Positions 12,083-22,965 are shown, counted from the first letter of the stretch. The stretch is DNA of 64,000 nt from Choristoneura fumiferana (GCF_025370935.1 NC_133474.1:20236383-20300382), one strand, 5' to 3'. Notes: generated from the letters alone by a model not told the origin. Numbers and translations: made by a program.

Positions 12083-12293
12083 TAGGGTAGAAGTACCGTT
12101 TTTGGCCACCTGAGCACCGTTTTTGGCCGGTTGACATTTGAAGTTATATATAAAAAGTTATAGTATTAAAACAATATGTTTAGTGAGTTTTGAAAAGTTT
12201 ACACTGAAACGACTATAAGCTTATTTCAAACGTATATTTAAACTATAAATGGCCATAAACGGTACAGTGGCCACAAAAGGTACCTCTGCCCTA
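12083..12293. mobile_element. MITE with TAGGGYAGARGTACC inverted ends
   Basis: The left end TAGGGTAGAAGTACCG and right end GGTACCTCTGCCCTA are inverted copies. The arms continue through TTTTTGGCCACC.../...GTGGCCACAAAAG and a second CCGTTTTTGGCC / GGCCATAAACGG pair. About 211 bp, no coding capacity, imperfect arms. Confidence 0.7.
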
Positions 12294-12539
12294 TTTTGTG
12301 ACACAGTGTATAGTATACACTGTATACTGCCATTTGAAGCTTTATAAAAGACCAGACGGACCGCATTTTAGCTTTTTTAAAAGAACATAAAGAGGGACAT
12401 TAAAGGATCAGCGCCGCAGATATATTTCTCGGGAGATCTCGGATCTAAACCAGCTATTAACTTAGAGGTACTGCGGGTGACCACAATTCCGCGCGACAGG
12501 ATTTCTTATAATTTCTTTTTGATACCGGAATAAATCCGT

Positions 12540-12780
12540 ATTCGGGAAGTTAAATTACGTGTGTCGTCGCAGGCGAGAGCGGTATCGCGATGGTATCGAA
12601 GAGCGAATAAATCCGCCAGCCGCCATATTGGAATCCCGATCCCCGCTCCCCCGAATCCCGCCGATTCCCCGATCCCCTCAGAGTATTCTCTTAAGTTTCA
12701 TTAACCGATCGCTGATACGGGACAGATGCGGAATCGGGACGCCGAATAAATCGCGAAGGATTCGCGAAGTTTAGACAATG
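12540..12780. other. GC-rich unique patch
   Basis: The composition shifts sharply to GC-rich (CCGCCAGCCGCCATATTGGA, CCCGCCGATTCCCCGATCCC) with reiterated CGAATAAAT and GATCCC words. An arginine/proline-rich frame is open here but matches no family. It could be a regulatory element or a conserved noncoding block; not demonstrated. Confidence 0.3.
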
Positions 12781-14395
12781 ATTTACGTGAATGGAGCGAG
12801 GCGGCGCTGAGTGGACAGATTTAGTGATTGAAAAATATCCTAAACTAGTTTGTTTTATGAATAAAAAGTTTTATAATTTACAGTTAACATCTATAGCAAT
12901 GTAAGGGGGAACATTACGTTAGTTTAGGTCGATTTGGTGTCTTCTAAGAACTCTGATATTCAGACAGTAGTAGCATTTTTCTGTTAGCATTTTAGAATTT
13001 TGTCAAATAAACTTTAGATTTTCATTCAATATTTTCATTGAGCTAGAATAAAAGCTTTTTCAAAGTGTTTACTTTTGGATCGGGTATGGTTTAAATCTCT
13101 GTGTTGCACAATTGAACATCTACAACAGCACTCTAATGCTTCCCCTATTAAAATCACACGCCAAACAGTTCTCCACTTGACTCAACTAACCGCTAATTTG
13201 ACACGTCTCACGTTACTATCCATAAATTAGAAGCCCGCGTCAAACCGTCCGACACACAAGTTTTGCTTCCAAAGTGGCGTCTTCAGGGCCCTTGAGATCC
13301 CTCATTAAAGTGAACCCTTCACTATCCCGGCTATTCTGGTATCCTGGTATCGCGATCAGGTCGCGATCGTAAAGATCTGCGGAGCTACTAAGATAGCGCG
13401 AGCAAATGACACGCGTGAGTTATGATCGAGTGCAGGTTGGCTTTATGGGAGGAAATGCGCGGAAAGATCGACTTTTGTCCGGTAAGTTTCGCTTTTACGG
13501 TTTTTTTGACGTAAAGGGTTCGCTGTTGATGACTTGATGGTAGAATAAGCCAAAATCGAATCACCATTATTTTAGTAATAGTTAGATATTTAGTTATAGC
13601 ACTTTGACCTGCCATGATTACGACATTTGTATCCTTTGAATCAAAATAAAGAAACAATCTCTCCTGTAAAGATAATAATGTGTTTCATTCCAATGTTACA
13701 AATACCAAGCAAATAAGCATAAATTTAACAATAATTTTACATTTACCGCTAGATATATATTATCAATAAGATTAAGAAAACATACGATCATAAAGTCCTT
13801 TTAAACACGATTCACTGCCTTTGTTTGTTGTATTTTAATGTTTTTCAACTTTGTTTGTTCTTTATTTTTGTACACTGAAGTACCTACGAGTATAAGTACA
13901 TACAGATATATGACGCTGAGAGTGTACCTACAATTACATAAAATGCCCCAATCATACTCCACCATAGCTTTGTGAAAACTTTGAGAAGTGTTAACCCAAA
14001 ACACATTTGAATAAGCAACAAGAATAACAACCCAAAATATTACGAGGCATATAAATAAAAGGCGCTGGCGCTCGTAATTTCCAAGTCGATGTTTAGTGCG
14101 AATTTGAGTAAGGGCAACCCTCGAGAGCGTAGCGTGTCTTTACGACCCCTCGTTCGTTCCCGCGTGCGAATAGCCGCGTGTAATGATAGATTACGTGTTC
14201 CATCGTCGAGATTCAAACGACTTCCAATAGTTACGCTGGTACTTTACGAAATTTCGTTTTTGAAAAGAATTGATGCGTAATCCACGAAACTTTTTAACTT
14301 TATGTTTAAGTAATATTGTTATTATTTGCTTGTGCACTAATTTAATGTTTTTAAAGCCACTAAACAGAAACATGTTCCATTATCAACAAATTAGC
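12781..14395. other. Gene-free stretch
   Basis: No exon or repeat recognised. Two short GC-rich words (TATCGCGATCAGGTCGCGAT near 13350 and CTCGAGAGCGTAGCG near 14120) sit in otherwise AT-rich DNA. Confidence 0.35.
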
Positions 14396-14670
14396 TATTC
14401 ATGTAGTCTCGTGTAGGTAGTTATTACTAAGTGTGTGTGTGTGTATTTCTGTAAAGTGGTCCGAATATCACCAACGATACTGGCTGAAAATCAGGGCTGG
14501 GGTTTTGTTATAAACGCTTCAGCATTGTACTGAGCTAATATCCCATTCACAACCGCAATACTCTCTCTTTATACTTCGTGTTGCCTATGAATTTGTATTA
14601 ATATACATGTGTCTTGCTCTTGGCTTGTTGTGATTAAAAGTACTTACTTATTGTCTTTTTTTTCTTTCTA
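14396..14670 (+). mobile_element. 5'-truncated LINE 3' end, same family as the 56-63 kb LINE
   Basis: ATGTAGTCTCGTGTAGGTAG, GTGGTCCGAATATCACCAAC, CTGGCTGAAAATCAGGGCTG and TTCACAACCGCAATACTCTC follow the 3' UTR of the large LINE at 62650-62905 step for step. It ends in a T/C-rich tail (TTTTTTTTCTTTCT). Only the last ~270 bp were copied, as in typical 5'-truncated retrotransposition. A (TG)n run sits at 14431-14444. Non-coding. Confidence 0.85.
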
Positions 14671-14992
14671 AACTAACCTTAATAAAAAGTTTAACGAAGC
14701 TTGACAAGTTTCATTTAGTATCTTGTATTAGATAAAACTTGTTATTAATTAGTTTGATAGCTTTTTGATTCGTTCTTTGGAGGTTAAGTTAGGAGAGTTT
14801 CGGGGAATAGTTCATGTTGATCTTAGCAAACAGCCTGGGGGTGAAGTAGTGGCTTTGAGTCTTTAGAATCTAGTAGCGCATCTTACGAATTTCCCCCAAA
14901 ATGGCTATGTTGCCGAGTTCTGATTTCGACGGCAACATCTAACTTGGCCACCGGCTGACAACCGGAGTTTGGCAAATTGACTTGTATAAATA

Positions 14993-15415
14993 ACTAGAGT
15001 TTACCCGCGGCTTCGCACGCGCAAACTATTCGATCTGGTAGTTACAATTAAAATTCCGGGATTTTACAAAATTTCCCTGGGAATTCCCAAAATTTATATC
15101 GTGGTCTTCATTGAGGTTGTGAAGAACAACTGTCCAAAATTTCAAGACGCTAAACCCAGCGGTTGAAATTTGTAAGATTTTATCCCTATCCCGTGGGAAT
15201 ATCAGCCTATGTGTTATTTCAGACGTTCAGCTACCTACCTCTACATACCAAATTTCATGACTCTAAGCTCAGCGGTTGTTATTTCTAGATTTTATCCCTA
15301 GCCCATGAAGATATTGGGATAGTAAACTGACTTTTTGCCAAATTTCGTCCAAATCCTTCCACAGCGTGAAGAAGACATACACACTCACTAACTTTCGCAT
15401 TTATAATATTAGTTG
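14993..15415 (+). repeat. Dispersed repeat C, long copy
   Basis: Starts AACTAGAGTTTACCCGCGGC and ends ACTTTCGCATTTATAATATT, the boundaries of repeat C. This copy is about twice as long as those at 19703, 27555 and 40659. It contains two related internal blocks (CTAAACCCAGCGGTTGAAAT near 15150 and CTAAGCTCAGCGGTTGTTAT near 15263), suggesting an internal duplication or a fuller parent element. Confidence 0.7.
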
Positions 15416-15529
15416 GATTAATACTAATACTAGCAAGTAGGGGGGGGCTAGCGTCCGCGGCTGCCGTCCCGTAGCAGAGAGCAATAAAAGAAGCATCTAC
15501 CACAGGTCATAAGCTAACCTTTAGTCTAG

Positions 15530-15985
15530 AGCTTGAATTGAAATCAGGGATTTTGCTAAAATTGGCGTGGAAAAACAAATCGTGGATTAAATGCAATGCA
15601 AGGGCCATATCTAAAGACCACGATGAACCTACTTAATGCACGGTGGCACATGCTGAGCTGAGTCCTTTTGGCATCACACTGCAGCCCAACCTCTCTAATT
15701 TTATTTCTCTTCTTCTATTTATGTTTTTACTGTGTTTTTTGTTGACAATAAATGTTGTGAGTTTGAATTTGAGTTTAATCTTTGCTGATTTGGGACCATT
15801 TCGTGGCATGCATAACTATATATTTTTTTTTCTTTATGTTTTATTTTTATCCATTCTTTTCATGTTGTCACGAATAAATGTTTTCTTTCTTTCTTTCTTT
15901 TCTTTGGGAAATCCCACGGGAATTTAACAAAATCCCGGAATTCCAATTCAACTGCTGCGCTGGTAAATAGTTGTATAAAAATTTC
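15530..15985 (-). repeat. Repeat C, minus-strand copy interrupted by a LINE tail
   Basis: The reverse complement of 15905-15950 (CCGGGATTTTGTTAAATTCC) and of 15605-15630 (CATCGTGGTCTTTAGATATG) match adjacent parts of the long repeat C copy at 15054-15115. In that copy the two parts are only a few bases apart. Here they are separated by the LINE 3' end at 15640-15903, so the LINE inserted into this copy. Confidence 0.6.
15640..15903 (+). mobile_element. Truncated LINE 3' end with (CTTT)n tail
   Basis: Begins GCACGGTGGCACATGCTGAG and ends CACGAATAAATG followed by (TTTC)n. The AATAAATG plus TTTC tail is the same type as the end of the LINE at 62870-62905. It sits inside a minus-strand repeat C copy. 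No open frame of interest. Confidence 0.65.
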
Positions 15986-16060
15986 GAGACATCCGACTGC
16001 TAAAAGTAAACAGGACACGCGCGATTTAATCTAAATATGAATCGCAAGTTAAATAAAAGG

Positions 16061-16369
16061 TCATCATCGTCATTCCAGCCTATATACGTCCCACTGCAGG
16101 GCAGAGGCCTCCTCTCAGAACAAGAGGGCTTGGGCCATAGTTCCCACGCGGGCCCAGTGCGGATTGGGAACTCCACACGCACCATTGAATTGCTTCGCAG
16201 GTTTGTGCAGGTTTCCTCACGATGTTTTCCTTCACCGCAAAGCTCGTGGTAAATTTCAAATGTAATTCCGCACATGAATTTCGAACACTCAGAGGTGCGA
16301 GCCGGGGTTTGAACCCACGACCCTCTGCTTGAGAGGCGATAGGTCAAACCACTAGGCCAACACGGCTAC
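16061..16369 (-). mobile_element. SINE family A copy 2, with 12-bp TSD
   Basis: Intact minus-strand SINE: tRNA-like head at ~16290-16368 (B box as the reverse complement of GGGTTTGAACC at 16305-16315), body, shared LINE-type 3' tail and (GAT)n end. Flanked by TTAAATAAAAGG (16049-16060) and TTAAATAAGAGG (16370-16381), a TSD with one mismatch. Very close to copies 1 and 3. Confidence 0.9.
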
Positions 16370-16381
16370 TTAAATAAGAGG

Positions 16382-17456
16382 TAGTAAAAATAAAGATTTA
16401 TTTGTATGAAACGCTCTCTAATGTAGTATTTGACAACAATCGGTGTTGACGGAATAAATATCATTACCCTCGGCCGGACCTTCGTACAAATATTGTGACG
16501 ATGGAAGCGATACGACCTTGCGGCTCTCAATGGTATCTTAGGACGATTGGGATACATTATTTATTAAAGTAGAGTGCTTTCTACGCTTCTACTTATGACA
16601 AATAATACTTTATTATTACTATTTTGCTACAGTAATATGTAAGTTAAGCAAACGTAAGCTGTATTTTTATGGTTTATTTTGGATGTTTTTCAATAAAACT
16701 GATGTTAACTGTTAACTGGTGTTCAGCTTGTTAGCTGTAATGTTACTTACGCTCTCGTGAGACATACATATTTGAAAAATTACAAAGTTGAACGGTTCCA
16801 CTCACGATTATAAGTCAGGGACGGTCCGACTAGTTTCCAGTTGTAATTTTTCAAACTTCAGGCTAAACTGGCAGATATAAAACCTATTTTGCTGCTAATT
16901 AGCCAAGGTTAGTCACCTGTCGGGACGAAGGGTGGCTTATACAAGGTGTCCGACTATAATCCAGGAATATTTTAGTAGTTGTTTAGGTTAGTTTCACTGA
17001 ACACCCCTGTGAATGCTTTTGTAAGGCTATATCTTCATATTTTTTTGTTTAATTGAGTAAAGAAAAAATATTTTTCCGATATATTCTGATTATCTAACAG
17101 ACGTTTCGAAATATTTTCTTTCTAAAAACGCTTAGTTTTGATGTTATTAGAGTTAACCCGCTTTCTCCGCCTACTTGGTCCATACCTTGGGGAGGAGACC
17201 TTGTGGGGTCAATATTACCAGGTCAAATATTGACTGCTCTGCCCGCGCGTACCCGCCAGAATTAGACCGATGTGGGCTAGGGTCAATAAGGAACCAGTGG
17301 TTATGGTTAGTTGGTTATATGAAAACTAACACTTGTTGTTATGAATAAAGAGAATAAAAGCAGGACAGATGCCTCAAAAGTGCAGCGGACGGGCTTGAGT
17401 TCTTTTACAATAATAAAACATCAAAAAATTGCTAAGATTGAAGATGCATTAAAAGA
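16382..17456. other. Gene-free stretch
   Basis: AT-rich, no recognised exon or repeat. The segment at 17155-17300 is somewhat GC-richer (CCTTGGGGAGGAGACCTTGT) without a motif. Confidence 0.35.
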
Positions 17457-17680
17457 AAGTTGGAAAACCCCCGACTTTGTCACTTCAAAGTTCAATATCT
17501 GAAGAACGGCAAAACCGATTTTGATAAAACATGTCTAAAAACCATCGATAAAAAACCTGCTTTTAAATAAAAAACCGCATTCATTTCGGTCCACCCGTTT
17601 AAGAGCTACGGTGCCACAGACAGACACACAGACACACATAGCGGTCAAACTTATAACACCCCTCTCTGCTTCGGGGGTTA
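17457..17680 (-). mobile_element. 230-bp repeat B, copy 1
   Basis: Runs from AAAACCCCCGACTTTGTCAC to CTTCGGGGGTTA. Family landmarks are CTTAAACGGGTGGACCG, ACCGTAGCTC, GACCGCTATGTGTGTC and ACTTTGTCACTTCAAAGTTC (the strand varies by copy). The ends carry short inverted sequence (AACCCCCGAC / GTCGGGGGTT in the best copy). Seven copies occur in this window. Confidence 0.85.
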
Positions 17681-18667
17681 AAAATAAAAACGAGGCCAGG
17701 ATGGATACGTAATGATATACGAGTATATCTTCTTTACAGATAGTTGGAAGCGGTATGTGTCTCACAGCCGTAGCTGTTTTCCACGTACCTAAATACTCAG
17801 ATATCTGATATTATTTGAAAAAGGTCTTGACTGATAAAATGCTTAACTATACGCGTTGTATACTTAAGCGTTCGTTTTTCCTGTTGAAGTACGGAATCCT
17901 AAAGCCACTGTCAAATTGGCAGACCAGCCACTAAGCACCAGTTATAAATAAGTATAAATTCTCACCTCCTGTATCATACCTACACTCAGCGTTCGCTCTA
18001 AGGTTGTCAACTATGGCTTATGCTCCAAAAAACTATCGTGGTAGTGGCAATCTTATCTAAAGAATGAAACGGGAAGAATGGAAATATAAATTAATAACTG
18101 AAATATTTTAATTTTAATGTCGTTGTTAATTATAAATTTGTCACAGAAAACATCTTGGTTATTGGTGAAATTCATGATTATTTAATTTAAACAACCGTCC
18201 ACTGAATAGTTATAATAACTTTTTTGTTGCTCCATTTTTCACAAAAAAGTTCACAGACTCGTGTCTCAAGCGGATGACACTCGCGCTCGCACTGGTCCCA
18301 ACCGGTCCGAGATATCGTGTCCGTGAGCAGTGTCTATGTGTGCGTTGCTCGAGCGCACTTTTATGGATATTGATTTCTGAACTATCTGTGTCTTGTGCCG
18401 TAATGTTATTATACATATAGCTGGCCACCCGTGGGCATACATATGGATGGTCACAGCATTAATTATGATTGCGTTGCCTTGACTAATTAGGGTCCACAAT
18501 ATTGGTCATATTACTGGACCCGTTTATTATATATTTGAGTGATAGTTTAATTCTTGAGTCAGTATTAGTAATACCAATCTTATTAGTATTTTAAATGTCT
18601 GTTTCAGGTCTCTTTCACACTATCACAGGCGGATAGATTAAAAAGAAATTTGGCATGTGAAAAGAAA
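17681..18667. other. Gene-free stretch
   Basis: No exon found. The GC-rich piece at 18255-18360 (GACACTCGCGCTCGCACTGG, GTTGCTCGAGCGCAC) has repeated CTCG words and may belong to an unlisted repeat. Confidence 0.3.
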
Positions 18668-18835
18668 TTACGTATGGAATTTACCACGAGCAAAGGGCGA
18701 ATGAAAACATTGTGAGGAAACCAGCACACATCTGCGAAGAAATTCAATTGTGCGTGTGGAGTTCCCAATCCGCACTGGGTCCGGGTCGGAACTATGTTGT
18801 GAGAAGAGGCCTGTGCCCAGCTGTGAGATGTATGT
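18668..18835 (+). mobile_element. SINE family A, 5'-truncated copy
   Basis: Plus-strand body (GGAATTTACCACGAGC, GGAGTTCCCAATCCGCACTG, GAAGAGGCCTGTGCCCAGC) with a degenerate (GTAT)n-like tail in place of (GAT)n. Head absent. Confidence 0.75.
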
Positions 18836-19284
18836 AAGTATGTACGAGTATGTATGATGAATAAACATTATATGTAAGCTGCAGTCTGTTTAATAGGTAC
18901 ATAAGTACTCGCAGTGATATATAATGCGGTCCAGTTAAGTTATTAAAATCGCAAGCACATGTCATAAACTGCACGATTTATGCTCCCATAAATAAGTAAC
19001 AGCCACGTTTAGCGTTAGAGAACAAATTATAACATTTAACGTCCATCGCAGACCCACATATCACAACTTTGGGACTCGACAAGCAACTGCTCTCGACACT
19101 GCTCGACACCGTTAATAATAAAGTGTCAACGGCAGCTAGAGCGCTCTAGCGGGTGTCAGGAAGAGTGCCAGGTGGTGGCAATAAATAAAAACTGGACACC
19201 GCGCAATTGAGACGCGTATTTGAATAAAAGTTCGGGAAAATGGTTGGGGTTTAGAGTAAGTGCCTAGAGGCAACCAGTACAGAT

Positions 19285-19599
19285 CATCATCATCATCATC
19301 CCAGTCTATATAAGTCCCATTGCTGGGCACAGGCCTCCTCTCAGAACAAGAGGTCTTGGGCCCAGTGCGGATTGGGAACTTCACACGCACCATTGAATTG
19401 CTTCGCAGGTTTGTGCAGGTTTCCTCACGATGTTTTCCTTCACCGCAAAGCTCGTGGTACATTTCAAATGTAATTCCGCACATGAATTTCGAAAAACTCA
19501 GAGGTGCGAGCCGGGGTTTGAACCCACGACCCTCTGTTTGAGAGGCGATAGGTCAAACCACTAAGCCACCACGGCTCTACTAGGCCACCACGGCTCTCC
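19285..19599 (-). mobile_element. SINE family A copy 3, with perfect 12-bp TSD
   Basis: Same head-body-tail order as copy 2, with (GAT)n at 19285-19300. ACCAGTACAGAT occurs at 19273-19284 and 19600-19611 as a perfect TSD. The 5' end carries an extra partial head duplicate (GGCCACCACGGCTCT twice near 19566-19597), similar to the reiterated head of copy 1. This copy lacks ~17 bp of body after CTTGGGCC. Confidence 0.9.
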
Positions 19600-19702
19600 A
19601 CCAGTACAGATAGATAAATATAATCATCTCTCTTATTAAAGGATCTATACTATTCACCGTTATCCATTACAAAATTATGGACTTCGTAATGTTTATTATA
19701 AT

Positions 19703-19945
19703 ACTAGCTTTTGCCCGCGGCTCCGCCCGCGTGATATTCGGTTATCGCGCGCTGTTCCCTCGGGAACTGTGCATTTTGCCGGGATAAAAAGTAGCCTATG
19801 TCACTCTCGAGCCCATAAACTATCTCTATGCCAAAAATCACGTCGATCCGTCGCTCCGTTACGGCATGAAAGATGGACAAACACACTTTCGCATTTATAA
19901 TATTAAGTAAGTATAAGCAAGTATGTAAGTAAGTAAGTAAGTATG
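19703..19945 (+). repeat. Dispersed repeat C with GTAA microsatellite tail
   Basis: From ACTAGCTTTTGCCCGCGGCT to ACACTTTCGCATTTATAATA, followed by an (AAGT)n run at 19905-19945. Internal landmarks are GGGATAAAAAGTAGCCTATG and AAACTATCTCTATGCC. SINE/RTE-derived in character; non-coding. Confidence 0.75.
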
Positions 19946-20421
19946 GATTGTGAACGTTATTAAAGTGAAATTAGACAAAATTTAGTTATATCTCGCGGGA
20001 TGCATCCGTTCTTGAAATATTAGCGCCATCTACTTGCACTCCATTTCCTACGGGCATTCTAAGGAGACCACGATACAATGTAAGTTTTATTTTCTCCGCT
20101 GCAACTGAAAATTGGCTCGGAACCGACCGAATGCAAATCGAATCAGTGATTTTATGCCTACAGACGGACATCGTCTAGACGCTGGCAGTTAAGTTTTATA
20201 GTAGATAAATAATTTTCAATCCCCACGCTCATTTTGTTTCGCTGAGCACTGGAATAAGCACATTTTATTTCTGCTTCAAGACAGAGGCAGCAACTGATTT
20301 ACGATGGATGAAGTAGTACTAAACTTGTATGAGATTGTGTTACTGCGCGCTTTGTGTTATATACTTTAAGACTAAAAATTTTATGAGTACTATACAGTTC
20401 CATATCGAAAATACAAAGTGA

Positions 20422-20697
20422 GACATGGATGCACAGAAAAACCAGAAAAAGAGACCAGCACTGGGAATCGAACCCAGGTCCTCAGCAATCCGTGCTGCGT
20501 GCTATAACCCCATACACCACTGCTGGACAGGAATCTAGACACGAATTTTTCCTATGCATACATATCTCAGGTTGCTTATTTCTACTATGCTACTTAGCAG
20601 CAGCACTAGCGACATCTATGTTTCGTCGACAGACGTCACACTCTTTCGGAACTAACCGCTCACCCAGACAAGAGATGTCGCTACTAAGCAATCAAAT
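20422..20697 (-). mobile_element. Second tRNA-derived SINE type
   Basis: The reverse complement of 20454-20526 folds like a 73-nt tRNA: arms CCAGCA/TGCTGG, A-box-like TGGTGTATGGGGT and an exact B box GGTTCGATTCC. The anticodon loop (ACGGATT) lacks the usual U33 and no cognate amino acid fits, so it is not a working tRNA. Flanking sequence (CTGGTTTTTCTGTGCATCC on the minus strand) appears to belong to the same element. It differs from family A in head and body. Confidence 0.65.
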
Positions 20698-20823
20698 TAT
20701 GATTGGTTTTTTGGAGTCTTTTTGTATTTTTTATTTCAACTCCAAATTTGTTACTTTTACGGGTATCCCGTGAATCCACATCGAAAATAAAAAATACAAA
20801 AAGACTCCAAAAAACCAATCATA
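20698..20823. repeat. Hairpin-forming inverted repeat, ~40-bp arms
   Basis: The left arm 20698-20737 (TATGATTGGTTTTTTGGAGT onward) and right arm 20783-20823 are reverse complements apart from one T. The 45-bp loop contains its own perfect mini-hairpin ACGGG-TAT-CCCGT at 20760-20772. It abuts the second SINE type. Confidence 0.9.
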
Positions 20824-20828
20824 CTATA

Positions 20829-21050
20829 CAGTTTTCATCGTCATCATATCAGTCATAAGACGTCCACTGCTGAATGTAGGCCTCCCTCATGAACAGTTTT
20901 ATACATAGCTAGTAACATTTTTAAGCGGATGTAGTCCAAAAGGGAGATGGAGGACGATTTGGAATGTTTCGACTCAAACTGGCAAAATCAAGCGAAAGAA
21001 AAGTAGAAAGAGAAAGGGGCCTTTGCCCAGCACCAGTCCCAAAAGTGATT
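20829..21050 (-). mobile_element. RTE-like LINE tail fragments
   Basis: TCATCGTCATCATATCAGTC then GACGTCCACTGCTGAATGTA and GGCCTCCCTCATGA is the reverse complement of the RTE-like tail seen at 38870-38940. A second scrap, GGGGCCTTTGCCCAGCACCA near 21015, is in the plus direction. Rearranged and short. Confidence 0.55.
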
Positions 21051-22640
21051 GAAAACCGACACAATCTTCAGATTCCAAATAAACACTAAAATTATGATAC
21101 CTCAAGTAGGCATAGACCAATTTCCTTTACCTTTTTGGGCCGTAACAAAAAAAAACGCAAACTTTCTCTCTCGATTTATTCACATATCAACCATATCTAG
21201 ATTTATTCCGAAGAAAGGCTAGAATCCGAAGCATCCCCGGAATCCGGAAGCGCCTCCGGAGCGTCGTGGAAATATTCGCCCGCGGCCATCCGCTGGACGC
21301 CATCTTGATAGTGCCAAGCGGGAAACGTGGAGGGACAATAGTGTTCTTAATTTGAAAAAATAAAGATGAATTTCAAGGATTTTCAGGTAATATAAACGAG
21401 GAAAAGAACTTGTCTTCAAATAAATTGCCATTTATTTGAGGTCCTTATATAAGTTATTTATGAAACTGAAGTCCGAGAAACACGAGGCTGATTTTTGAAG
21501 CAAGTCTCTGGCGTTGTGTTTACAGAACTAGATATAAACGGTTCTAGGAGGCCAGGGTTGCTAGCTTACTAATATTAGTTTGGTTTCCTAGCTTGAATAA
21601 CTAGGCTTGAGTGAGATGCTACTCTTGTATTTTTATTTATTATTATTCGGTGTAAATAGATTTTAGAGCGTCACTTGACAAATGAGAGCGAGCAGTAGCA
21701 AAGTCACTAATTGGATTGGGCTTAACAAAGATTTTGCTTATTTAGAATTTGATAAGTATATAATTCTTGTTTAGCCATGTTAGCTTGTTTATCCTTAGGT
21801 TGGTTAAGAGAGGGCAGGTAAGAGAAAATGTTATAGACGAAATTAAACACGATCACGGAGTATTAATGTGGCTCTCCGCAAACTAACGCCTGCCTCAATC
21901 AATTTTTATGAACGCACTTTGTCACAGCCAGCTTCGCGCTAAGTAAAGTAATGCAAAAATAAGTCTAGAATTCTGGGGTTTCTCAGCTCGTGCTTTGCGG
22001 AACCCAACTGTCTCGGGCCGACTCAACGGAACGTAACAGGAAGCGGCGGTTACACAGTTTCCGGTCGCCGATTTACTTCGCTGAATTATGGATTCATGAG
22101 GAAACGAATTGTGTTGTTATTTTTTAAGAGCCCTCCTTTTCGGCCGCTTTTGATGAGAAATTTATTACAGAGGTCACTGGCTGACACGTTTTCCTACGGC
22201 TTTATTAAAAATAATAAGTGTTCCGTTACGATTCAAGGGTCGTTATGGAAGGAGGGCCCTTATTCCAATCAAAGTGCTTAAAAGGTTCTCAAGGCTTTGT
22301 TGGGAGGGTACAAAAATAAAATAATAATATGAAAATGTATTTTCTCATCTCTTCCAGTCAGGTTTCGGGGCAAATCGTTCGTGAAACAACCGGCCTTCCG
22401 CGGAATTGCTTTATCGATACGTTATCGAACAATGAATAGATTATTAATATTTTTGTTTAGTCTTTCGCTGCGTACCATACACCACTTTATTTGTGTAACT
22501 AGGAATACATAAACATGAATATTTTATGATGATACAATTTGATCTTACTATAATATCATGGCTTACGCCAAAATAGAATGGCTTACTTTTTTTCCAGGTC
22601 GTTTTAATTAATACCAACTGTGATTTTCACAAGCAGCCAT
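21051..22640. other. Gene-free stretch
   Basis: No exon recognised. Two GC-rich patches (21215-21310 and 21990-22090) contain CCGGAATCCGGAAGCGCCTC and AGGAAGCGGCGGTTACACAG without known meaning. Confidence 0.35.
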
Positions 22641-22679
22641 ATTGCAAAATGGAACAAGTATAATAAAAATTAAGAATCA

Positions 22680-22831
22680 TTTCCCTAGGCCTTCCACTAG
22701 GTGGACTGACGACGTCGTGAGAATTGCGGGCAACCGGTGGATGCAAGTGGTAATTAATTGTAACGTTCTAAGGGGGAGGCTTTTCTTCAGCAGTGGACGT
22801 CTTCCGGCTGATGATGATGATGATGATGAAG
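22680..22831 (+). mobile_element. RTE-like LINE 3' end with (GAT)n tail
   Basis: The plus-strand frame reads RPSTRWTDDVVRIAGNRWMQ, the C-terminal tail typical of RTE-clade reverse transcriptase ORFs. It is followed by CAGCAGTGGACGTCTTCCGG and (GAT)n at about 22810-22829. Heavily 5'-truncated. Confidence 0.8.
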
Positions 22832-22965
22832 AACCATTTATCTTTACCCATAAAACGGCCGACTAATTAACTGACTGACTGACAGACAAACAGCGCACAA
22901 GCGCTGGCTCTAGAGATTAGAAATTTAGAAGATGTGTTACTTGAAGACCATAGAGTTGTATTATA

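Noticed and set aside
16290..16368. tRNA gene on the minus strand
   Set aside because: The same tRNA-like sequence occurs in several copies with SINE bodies, TSDs and tails, so it is a SINE head.
20454..20526. Functional tRNA gene on the minus strand
   Set aside because: A good B box and acceptor arms, but the anticodon loop lacks U33 and no sensible anticodon results; flanking SINE-like sequence fits a tRNA-derived SINE.
22642..22866. Small protein ending in poly-aspartate
   Set aside because: The aspartate run is the translated (GAT)n tail of an RTE-like LINE.
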